In this document: positions 21,329 to 32,041 of the stretch, in pieces | Layout: the number at the start of each line of letters is the position of its first letter | Position numbering within the stretch: position 1 is the first letter of the stretch | Source of the DNA: Silene conica | Lineage: Eukaryota > Streptophyta > Magnoliopsida > Caryophyllales > Caryophyllaceae | DNA length: 64,000 bases | NCBI GenBank assembly: GCA_029255685.2 | Contig: CM055312.2 | Span: forward strand, 69,950,792-70,014,791 | Direction: 5' to 3' | The notes under the pieces: model-generated | The model's input: only the letters and a program-made list of their open reading frames with translations | What the model was told of the DNA's origin: nothing | The model's database searches: none | Program-made: the position numbers and the translations under genes

Positions 21329-23431
21329 TGTAACACCTCGAATTTTATTGCGATGTTTTATTTATATAATCGTCATAAGGTTAGTCTAGGTATAATAATA
21401 ACTGATGTTATGTTGTATATTTTGTGTTGCCCTTGGGTATCGAGCACGGGACCTCTAGGGGCTGGTTTTGGGCTTCGAATTCTGTGCACAAACACCACAA
21501 CCCGTACACACTAAAACCCTAACAAAATCACTAACACTCACCCTCACGTTTAAGACTCACGCATGCCGCCATATAAGTGTGTTCAACGCCTCCTTTCTGA
21601 CCTAGCTTTTACACATCTGACACCCTACACCTACTGCCGCCACCACATATAAGAGAAAGAGGTTTTTCACGACCGCAAACACCCCTGCGTTCCACCCTAA
21701 TTCTAATCCGAAGTCAGGTAAGCGTAATCGAGTTTAACTCTGTTTTATATCCGTTGTGTGCAGTCGTTTTAACAGTGGTTTCGAAGGGTAGTCGAGGGTT
21801 GTCTTTTCTGTGGTTTTGTGGTCTTGTGTTGCTTGTGGGTAAAGGCGTGTCATGAGGTTGTCACGGAGGGTATGGGGTGTCGTATGTGGTGTAAAAATGG
21901 GTGTTTGTTTTACTGTTTGGTCTCGGTTTTGGTCTCGGGTCAGTTTGTTTTCGCAGGGGGGTGTAAGGGGGTGGTACCACTGTTGACTCGGGGGAGGTCG
22001 ACACGGTGGTACCACCGTGGAGTCTAGGGTGTGTGGCAGGGTGTGTCTGGGTGGTGGTCTCAGGGCTTGTCGGCGCTGGTGGTGGAGTCAATAGGGGTTC
22101 TTGCTGGGTTGGTTTGAAGGACATGTTACGGTAAGGTTATAGCAGGGGGTGAGAGACCAGTGTTTGCTAGGGGTTCTGGTCACCTCACCGGAGGTCGACG
22201 GAAGGGTCAGAGGTGTCGAGGTGGTGTAAGGTTGTCGGGGGTGTTAGGGGTTAGCGGTGGTTAGTGGTCGAAGGGTCTGTCACGGTGCTGGGGGCGTGTT
22301 TCGTGGCTGTTGTTTGAGTCGGGTCGGGGGCTGTTAAGGGTCGTTGTTTTGGGCCTTGTACCAATATAACTATATAATTATTTTTACTAATATTATTATT
22401 ATTATTATTATTATTATTAAGATTATTTGTATTGTTGTCATTTTAGTAGTATTATTATTATTACTACTATTTTAATAATATGTCGTCTTTCGTTATTTCA
22501 ATTGTATTCGTTATTGGGTAGGTGAAGTTTATGAGTCGGGGAATCTTTAAGTTGGGGAAGTTACTATTTATGGAAACTTTCCATTTATAATGGGTTTCTA
22601 TTTTTGGAAACTTTCGTTTTATGGAAGGTTTCTATTTATAGTAAGTATGAATTGTTATGGGGTTCGGGAAGTTTATTGATTCTTTACGGATACGTGTTTA
22701 GGTAGCGAGTTTTGTGTGGAACATTTCTAGCGAGCTTGGACTTGTCTGCATTTCTGCTGTATGAGGTAGGGGAAATTGCTACACATATGATAATGATTAT
22801 TTACTTGGTTGATTGATGTTAAGCATGATTATTTTACATTATCATATGATTTGGAATATTGTGTTATTTAAATATATATTTCTGTGATACGATATGAGGT
22901 GATGAGAAATGGGTGTTGTGATCGGTGCGGAGTTAATTGGCGTTGTGATCGGTGCGGAGTTAATTGGCGTTGTGATCGGTGCGGAGTTAATGGCCTTGTG
23001 ATCGGTGCGGAGAAGGGATGGTTGAATCCCTATATATATATATATATATATATATGATATTGTTTGTTTATTTATTTTTCCTCTACTCAACCTCGTGGTT
23101 GACCCTGTGTATTCGTGATCACCTGTGATGAACCAAATTATTGGGGAGCAGATTGACAGGTGGCTGAGACTATGGGAAGCTACGGGAAGAGAGAGCTTGG
23201 ATCCAGACCAGACTAGAGTCTAGATCACCATAGTCAGTTTACCATGAGTTGTATTTTCATTTCATAAGACAGTTCGGATACAATTATAGGAACTTGTTAT
23301 GGAGTTTAACTTTTAATTAAAGTACTGTTTATCTTTCCTTTGTATCTACTGCCTCGGGAAACCGAGATGGTAACACCCTTATTTATCTGTGGAGTCCTAG
23401 TACAGGCCCTTAAATAAATTGGGGTGTTACA
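21329..23431 (+). repeat. 5' LTR of the chromovirus
   Basis: 2.1 kb. Contains the perfect palindrome CGGTGGTACCACCG near 22005, an ATT run near 22392-22425, three tandem copies of a roughly 26-bp unit (GTGATCGGTGCGGAGTTAAT) near 22918-22990, and a TA run at 23031-23055. Confidence 0.9.
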
Positions 23432-23434
23432 AAG

Positions 23435-23446
23435 TGGTATCAGAGC
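23435..23446 (+). other. Primer binding site, initiator-Met tRNA type
   Basis: TGGTATCAGAGC, three bases after the 5' LTR; complementary to initiator tRNA-Met. Confidence 0.9.
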
Positions 23447-23986
23447 GAACGATCCTCAGGCCTAACCTAATGAACCCAATGAATGTAGAAGAGTCTAAAT
23501 AAAATGAACCCCGGGATAGGAATGTTAGGGGCACACTTAAGGGAAAGTACGAGTCTGGGGCCCCCTCACACCGAGCCATTGGCCCTCTCAGTTTTACCCG
23601 GGAACCCGGAGTGCATATACGAGAGAAAATGGTAGATTAGAAGGTGATGGAAGTGATGGTATACTGTAATAAGAATGTTATGAGAACTCTTAGTATGTGA
23701 GACCGTTTGGGAAAAGCCAGTAAGGGTATGAGCATGAAAGAATTTTATTTATATGAATACAAAAGGTGTATGTTAATATGTATGTATGAGGTGATTGGAC
23801 TCATGTCAGTAATTTTGTTAATCATGCCTAGCGATATGTTATTATGTGATCCCTGAGCCATGTTATAAATGAGTGTTATATGGCATGTTAGTTATTTAAA
23901 AGACTCTATTGTCTAGGGACTATAGCCCTAACCTAAATGGGTGCCCACATGAGTCGGGACTCATTTCTTCTCTTTTGTATTATAGT

Positions 23987-26900
23987 ATGCCTCCGCGAAG
24001 AAACAATGTCGCTAATATTACGCAAGAGGAATTGGATCGTTTGATAGCTGAGAACGAGGCCCTAAAGGCCAAACGTATGGATTCCGCAAAAATGAGCACG
24101 ATTATTGCGAGGCATCACCCTACCCAATTAACCGGGGATGGGGAACCTCATCTGCTGGGGGCTTGGTGCCGGGAATTCAGTAACCTGTTCGAATTGGTGG
24201 ATTGCCCCGAGGAATTGAGAGTTGACCAAGCAGCCCATTATCTTCGAGGTATGGCCGGTGACTGGTGGACCGGAAACAAAGGTGAAATTCGAGAGGCAGA
24301 CAGAGAGGATGGAACTGAGTTTGTTACTTGCATCGCATTCAAGCGGATCTTATATGAAGTGTTTCTACCAGAATTCTAGAAAAGTAAGCTAAGAGAGGAG
24401 TTTGATACCTTCAGGATGATGGAGGACATGACGGTGGAGGCCTATTACAGAAAATTTATCCAGTTGGTGAGCTATGTGGGGGATATGGGGTTTGATGATG
24501 CCATGCTGGCGATGAAATTTGAGAGGGGGTTGTCAATCGCTATCAAGAAGAGGCTGATTGCGGCTCCGCCCACCACAGTCCGGGACATCTATTTACGGGC
24601 TGGGGCGGCGGAGAGGCTCTCAGAAATGATCAAAGAGGACAAGAAGTCAAAATCCGAAAAGAGAAAGGCTGAAGCAGTAACTAAAAGTTCTGGGTCAAAG
24701 AAGCAAAGCACCAACAAGTATAGTGGGTATTTCAGCAACAATGCTTCCAGAGGAGTGAGAAATCAAAGTGGGGGAAATCACATGAGTGGGGTTTCTGGCA
24801 GTGGTTCAACGGGAATAGTCTGTTTTGGCTGTGGAAAGAGGGGACACAAGCAGGCAGTGTGTCGCTCATCTGGAGGGAATCAGTCCGGGGGTTATCGTAC
24901 GCCTACAGCAGGATATCAGGGATCTCGCACTCAATCTTATGGTAGCAGTGGCTATCGCACACCCATGACAAACTATGGTGGGGGTGCGAAGTCTGGAGGG
25001 AGCAGCAATTATCAAAGGAGCTATAACAACTATCAGAACCGCTCGTACCAGAACCAATACAATGGGGGTGGAAGCAATCAGAAGACGGGAGCGGAAGGAA
25101 ACCAGCAGGCTGGGACATCTAGTGCCAATCAGAGTGGGGTCAAATCCAGTGGCAAACGTTTTGCCATGGGAAAGCAGGCAGCCAAGGATGATGCTCATGT
25201 GGTGACCGGTACTTTTCTTGTGAACTCTAAACCTACTTTCGTACTTTTTGATTCCGGTGCAACCAATTCTTTTGTGTCTAAAGATCATGTTAAGGCCTTG
25301 GGACTGGAGAGATTTGATTGGGTCGTGGACTCAGTGACCATACCGTCAGGCGAGTCGATAACTTGTAATAGAGTATATGGTAGTGTACCCATCAAAATCG
25401 GGGAAGCAAACTTTTACTGTGACCTCATAGAATTTCCACTGGGGGCTTTGAGGTGATTCTGGGGATGGTCTGGCTGAGGAAGTATCGAGCTTTTATTGAC
25501 TGTCATCAAAAGAAAATTTCCTTGAAGGGACCTAAGGGAGTGAGGGTGTCTTACAAGGGATACCGAGTCAAACCTAAAATCAAGTTCATTTCCGTCAATA
25601 CCCTTAAGTCTAACTTGAGGAAAGGAGAGAGTCTGATCTTCTGCCAAATGTGGAACTGCGAGGCTGAGACCCCTAAGACTAGCGAGATACCTGTGGTGCG
25701 GGAGTTTGAGGGAGTGTTCCGAGACGACGTTCCTGGATTACCGCCAAGGAGGGAAGTGGAATTTTCCATTGACCTAAAACCAGGAGCGGGACCAATATCT
25801 AAATCACCGTACCGTATGGGACCAAAGGAGATGGAGGAATTGAAGAAGCAGTTGGATGAACTAGCTGAGAAAAGACTCATCCGACCCAATGTGTCACCCT
25901 GGGGAGCACCTGTTCTATTTGTGAAGAAGAAAGATGGGAGTTTAAGGCTTTGTGTTGACTACCGAGAGCTGAACAATGTGACCATCAAGAACCGTTATCC
26001 TTTGCCGAGAATTGATGACTTGTTCGATCAGTTAAGTGGAGCTGGGGTTTTCTCTAAGATTGATTTGAGATCTGGGTATCACCATTTGAGAATAAAAGAT
26101 GAAGATATTCCCAAGACCGCTTTCAGAACAAGGTATGGCCATTACGAATTTGTGGTTATGCCATTTGGATTGACTAACGCTCCAGCTGTGTTCATGGATT
26201 TGATGAACCGAGTCTTTCTGGATAAGTCCGTGGTGGTATTCATCGATGATATCCTAGTGTATTCCAAGAATGCGGAAGAGCATGAGGAGCATTTGAGGAG
26301 AGTACTTCAGACCCTGGAGGAGCATAAGCTAAATGCTAAGTTGAGCAAATGTGAGTTCTGGTTGGAGAAAGTCGCATTTCTAGGGCATGTAATTTCCAAG
26401 GAGGGGGTATCTGTCGACCTTAGTAAGATCGAGGCTGTGACTAAGTGGCAAAGTCCGAAGAATGTGAGTGAGATTCGAAGCTTCCTGGGATTGGCTGGTT
26501 ATTATCGGAGGTTTGTCAAAGATTTTTCGAAGATAGCAAAGTCGTTGACGTCATTAATGAGGAAGGAGAACCGTTTCGTCTGGGATGAGAGTTGTGAGAA
26601 GGCGTTCCTGACCCTTAAGGAACGTCTGACAACAACTCCTATCCTCACCTTACCTATTGGGAGTGACAATTTCGAAGTTTATACTGACGCTTCGAAACAT
26701 GGACTGGGTTGTGTGCTAATGCAGAATGGGAGAGTGATAGCGTATGCTTCTCGCCAATTGAAGACCTATGAAGAAAATTATCCGACTCATGATTTGGAAT
26801 TGGGAGCTGTGGTCTTTGCACTTAAATTGTGGCGACATTACCTTTATGGAGCCACTTTTAAGGTGTTTTCTGATCACAAGAGTCTGAAGTATATCTACAC

Positions 26901-28370
26901 CCAGAGAGAGTTGAACATGAGATAGAGGAGGTGGATAGAGTTGATTGGAGACTATGATATGCAGATTGTCTACCATGAAGGCAAGGCAAATGTGGTAGCT
27001 GATGCCCTAAGTAGGAAATCTGTTCATGCTTTGAGTTGTGCCAGATCGAGAGTGAGGTTGCATGGCGAACTAAGAGAGATGGGAATTTTCATGATCCGGA
27101 AAGGGGATGCTCTTAGTGACTTGACAGTGGAGCCTGAGTTGTATGGGGAGATTCGGGAGTTGCAAAAGAGTGATGCGAGAATCCAGAAGTGGCGCGGGAT
27201 GGTTGAGAGTGAGGTTGGAGAGGCTGCATCCAAGTTCAGTATTCATACCGACGGTAGTTTGAGGTTCAGTGGGCGATGGTGTGTTCCGGATATTGAGGAA
27301 CTAAAGAAGAAAATCCTGACTGAAGCTCATGCTACTCCATATTCCATTCACCCAGGGGGTGATAAGTTGTACAAAGATCTTAAGAAGACGTTCTGGTGGC
27401 CAAATATGAAGAAGGAAGTCGCAGAGTTTGTGTCAAAGTGTTTGACATGTCAGAGAGTGAAAGGGGAGCATAAGAGACCCCAGGGGAAAGTTCAGCCTTT
27501 AGATGTGCCAGAGTGGAAGTGGGAGAACATCACGATGGATTTCATTGTAGGGTTGCCTCGGACTCAGAGGGGCAACAACATGATTTGGGTAATTGTGGAT
27601 CGTTTGACTAAGTCTACTCACTTTATTCCGATGAAAGATACCTGGAGTAAAGCCGAGTTGGCTAAGTCATATGTTCAGAATGTAGTCAAGTTGCATGGGG
27701 TGCCCAAGGATATTGTTTCGATCGAGACTCGAGGTTCATATCTAGATTTTGGCAGGAGTTGCAGACCGCTTTGGGTACCCAGTTGAAGATGAGTACATCC
27801 TTCCATCCAGATACTGACGGTCAGACAGAGAGAACGATTCAGACTCTTGAGGATATGTTGAGAGCATGCGTACTGGAATTCGGAGGTTCTTGGGAGGATG
27901 GACTGGGATTGATAGAGTTCTCTTATAACAACAACTATCATGCCAGTATAGGGATGGCCCCTTTTGAGGCCTTGTATGGGAGGAAGTGTCGGAGCCCTGT
28001 GTGTTGGGATGATCGAGCCAATGTTGTGACTTTAGGGCCAGATATGATCCAGGAGACGGTGGAGCAGGTTCAGGTTATTCGACAGAAGATGAGGGCCGCC
28101 CAGGATAGACAGAAAAGCTATGTAGACCTAAAGAGGAGTGATATTTCATTCGAGGCCGGAGAGAAGGTACTACTAAAGGTATCTCCAATGAAGGGTCTGA
28201 TGATATTCGGGAAGCGTGGCAAACTGAGTCAGAAATTTATTGGGCCGTTTGAGATTTTGGACAGAGTTGGAGAGGTGGCATATCGATTAGCTTACCTCCA
28301 GCCCTATCCAAGGTCCACAACGTGTTCCATGTGTCTCAGTTACGGATATATGTGAGTGATCCATCTCATG
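23987..28370 (+). pseudogene. Chromovirus gag-pol fossil
   Basis: Parts in order: gag capsid-like region (from about 23987, WCREFSNLFELVDCPEELR), zinc knuckle CFGCGKRGHKQAVC near 24820, aspartic protease VLFDSGATNSFVS near 25235-25275, reverse transcriptase with [11 protein letters not shown] near 26235, RNase H near 26680-26900, integrase zinc-binding region near 27330-27460 and integrase core (ITMDFIVGLP, near 27530) reaching the C-terminal barrel near 28200. The frame is broken in several places, so it is a fossil. The chromodomain that should follow lies beyond the nested element, at 36650. Confidence 0.92.
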
Positions 28371-28387
28371 TTTTACATCACGAGGTG

Positions 28388-29980
28388 TGACACGCTAGGT
28401 CGCACACCCACCAAAGATAAAAGTCCCTAGACTTGACTAACATACAAATTAATGTAGATAGGGAAGAAGGGGTCGAACCACAGGGAGACGGAAATGTAAT
28501 TGTGATTAGCTATGGAGAGAAATCTATCGAGGTTGGTCACAAATTTTGGGGTTTGTTTGAGGTTTATGTAAACTAGATAAAACAAATATTAAGGATGTAA
28601 ACAATGGTATAAAAACACTAGGGAGATGGGGTCACACATATAAATATAAGAATTTTAGTCACGTCAAAGTTCATAAGCAATACATCGTCACTTGTTGATT
28701 AGGTTTATAACAATTACCTCGCGGCCTAGAGTCTAACCATACATTGACTTCCAACTAGCTCTCGCGTACATTGGGACAATATAAAATAACATGCCTTGTC
28801 TAATTCAATTCCAGGCTTTCGATCTTAGGAATGGAATAACAAGCTAATTGCAACCCATAATCATTGATCAATCAAGTTCAATTCCAGGCTTTCGATCTTA
28901 GGAATAAGAATAATGATTCACCAATGATTATGACCAACAACTATAACCACAACTACGACTATCAATTAATCATGTCTTATTCAGGCTTTCGATCTTAGAA
29001 TGAGAGTGATGATTAATCAATAGTTATAGTCAATGATCGTAATTAGTGTAAATGGAACAAGCATGTAAATAATCAACGTATGACAATGTAAAACTACTCC
29101 TTTGACATGATTTCAACGACTAATCTACATGGCTTCCCCTCCCTAGTTATAGAACTACTCACACATGGCTTCGTAAGCTAGATTATCTATTCTATTAACT
29201 AAGATAAACATGATGACGATAATGAATGAAAACTGTAAAGAAAGATAATACCGGAATTTAACGGAATAGGAACTCGGAAGATGAAATGTGAATAGCTTCG
29301 GGAAATGCTTGAATAAACAAAGAACTATTTTTATAAAGAAAATAAACTAGAACAAAGAGTAAATTTTTACAAGCTTAATGATGCTCAAGAAAATGATTTC
29401 TAATCTATCTCTTCTCTCTCAAAATGCATGCCCAAATGATTGAAAACAAGGGGGTATATATATTGATGAGGAGGCGGGGTAGATTACAGCCACCCCGGAC
29501 CGGGGCAAGAACATAATGATTGCATTCCTTGAATCTGGACCAAAAATAACGAGATCAAGGCCACCCCGGTATACCGGGGCAGCCCACCCCTACCGGGGTG
29601 AGAACATATGTCCACGTTCTCCGCATTTCGTCAATTGTTTACACTTGAGTTCTTTGATGACGCTTTTAGGATGATGTAAGGGTCGCTTTTGTCATGCTTT
29701 GCACATTATGTTCTTCAAGTGTTGACCTTTTTTTGTTGACTTCCTTTCATTTTCCGTCACTTCTACTACCCGAAGAATGCTTGTCTCGACTTTGGTTAGC
29801 TCCGATGCTCGGTAAATGTCAAAATGTAAGAGAAATCCGAAATTCCTACAAAAACCGCTAAACCACATACAAATTACCTAGAACACGGAATTAGCTCAAT
29901 AAACATTGAATAATAATGTAAACGATGATAAAACATGAGCTAAAATGGGGATGAAAAGTATATAAAAATAGAGCATATCA
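28388..29980 (-). repeat. 3' LTR of the Athila-type element
   Basis: 1.59 kb. Contains the hairpin array at 28795-29045 and CACCCCGG/CCGGGGTG palindromes at about 29490-29605. Confidence 0.9.
28795..29045. repeat. Three conserved-core hairpins in the Athila-type LTR (3' copy)
   Basis: The core AGGCTTTCGATCTTA occurs three times, each time flanked by its own inverted arms. Unit A is 28795-28843 (CTTGT...ACAAG outside, ATTCC...GGAAT inside). Unit B is 28859-28929 (AATCATT...AATGATT outside). Unit C has near-perfect 15-bp arms CTATCAATTAATCAT and ATGATTAATCAATAG (28959-29023), with pairing that extends outward to about 28926 and 29045. Confidence 0.8.
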
Positions 29981-29989
29981 AATTCCCCC

Positions 29990-32041
29990 AAGCTAAACCT
30001 TTGCTTGTCCTCAAGCAAGCTCAAATAAACCAAGGCAAGCAAATGAATCTCCATAATCCCATCAATTACAAATCCCAATTTTAGCTAATGAGACAATTGT
30101 GAGACGAAATCCCGAAGACAACATGGGCATAGGAAAGATGCAATACATGGTTGAGATTTACACGACGGCGTAGCATATAGAATTTCATCTAGACTCTTTG
30201 GCTTTTGCACGATCATTTTGGCAAAGGACTCTCACGGTACACTCAAGCACACATATAAATGTAAAGGAGGTTTGTATGTGAAAACACTCTCCTAACCTCG
30301 ACTCGTGAAGTTGTGCCGGCAATCTAATATGGTAAGCATTCCAATCCACTAGACAATGCAATCAAAATGCAAGCATACGAGAGAAGCCATAAGAAGGAAG
30401 CAATATGTGATGGGTAAGAAAGGGAACATGTGAGTTATGGTAGTTTGGAGCTAATTCAAGCTAGCAACTAACCATTAATGCAAGGATGCTCAATCCAAAA
30501 TCAAACCCAACTCACTACCAAATGTTGAAGTCAAAACTAGCAAAATGACTTCTCTTATCAAGACAAAGTATATGAGAATTTCCCAATAATATTTGTATGA
30601 TGAATGTCATGGAAACTTTTATATTTTCCTCTTCTTCCTTTTCTTTTTAATTCATGCTTCTTTTCTTTCTTTTCTTTTGTTTTCATCTCTTTTTTTCTTT
30701 GGATGGTATTTTTTTTTTTCTCGACATTTTGACCATCAATTTTTTTTTCAATGCCAATCACAATGATAAAAGGCAACATTTAAACCATATCCCAATTGAG
30801 CACCCAAACACCAATGAATAAGCTACTAACTTGACAAGGTAGGCAAATTTTGAGTGTAGCTTAGAAAATCAATAAAAACATGTGTAAAGGGTCAAAAATG
30901 GGCAAATAGAATCATGTGAAAGGCTTACAAATACTTACAAGATGAATGCAATGCTTATGAAGTGGAACAAAAACCATATTTATGCCTTTTGGTGTAACAC
31001 AAAACCATGAGGAGACCTACTCACACACCTAGATGAGACCGAAAAAGATATAACGGTCTTAGGAGGTTCTAAAACTTTCAATTTTGTAGATTGTCAATGC
31101 CAAAAGATCAAGCCAAAAACATCAAAAATTCATTCTCTACCTACTATGTCAAGACATCCCCATGTAAACCAAAATTCCGTCATAGTAGACTAACAAAAGA
31201 TTCCAAAGAGCATGAAAATTGGGGAAATGTAAGAGGAAAACAGTAGGCGATTCATTCATATCATGAAACTTGTCATCATTAAGCTCATACTAACCTATAA
31301 AAAGAAAAAGCAAAGCAATCCCTCCCCCAAGCTAAACTTCACATTGTCCCTAATATGAATCATAGAGACGATTAACTAACCAACAAGTTTAATGGGGAAA
31401 GGGAAACTACAGATAAAAGCAAAAAGAAAAAAAACAAACGTGCTAGATAATTAACCCCCCCCCCCCCCCAAGCTAGTATCAAACAATCATGTTCATTATG
31501 TGAATTATGCATACTAACTCTACAATCAAATAATTTCAACTAGAAAAACAATTATTCACTTCATGAGATAAATACCAATTGGGAAAAATTGGAATTAGGT
31601 TGAGTGAATGATTGATTTCTAGAGAAAATAAAGAAATTAGTAGAAGTATGCATACTTACTTGTTGATTGAAGACGAGGAAGACTTGGAGTAGGGGAAATA
31701 GGTAGAATAAATGGAAGGAAAAATATACCTGTCAAAGAGGAAGAGCAAAAGAGAAGAAAAGAATTCGACTAGTAATTCTACAACCGCCGAGCCTCTTCGC
31801 ATCGGCCCCGGTCGGAGCGGCTCACCCCGGACCCCCGGGGTGAGTGCAACCGAGCTCCTTGCAGTTTTCTTGCTTTTCTTTCTTGATGTTTTGGTTCTTT
31901 TTCGTTAACCTGCATATTAGTCTTCCAAATAAAACCTATCTAACATTATTACTATACTATGTTCAAAATAACAACCAAAAACACGGGTTGCCTCCCGAGA
32001 AGCGCAATTTAATGTCTTGCTAGACAAAATGTCATAAAAAT
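29990..32041 (-). other. 3' non-coding internal region of the Athila-type element
   Basis: About 2 kb between the end of the gag-protease frame and the 3' LTR with no coding sequence. The motif TAGCTTGGGGG (minus) occurs three times: next to the LTR (about 29985), near 31323 and near 31448, the last with a run of 15 C on the plus strand. A CCCCGG-rich palindromic patch at about 31800-31845 resembles patches in the LTR. Simple TTTTC tracts lie near 30625-30760. Confidence 0.7.
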
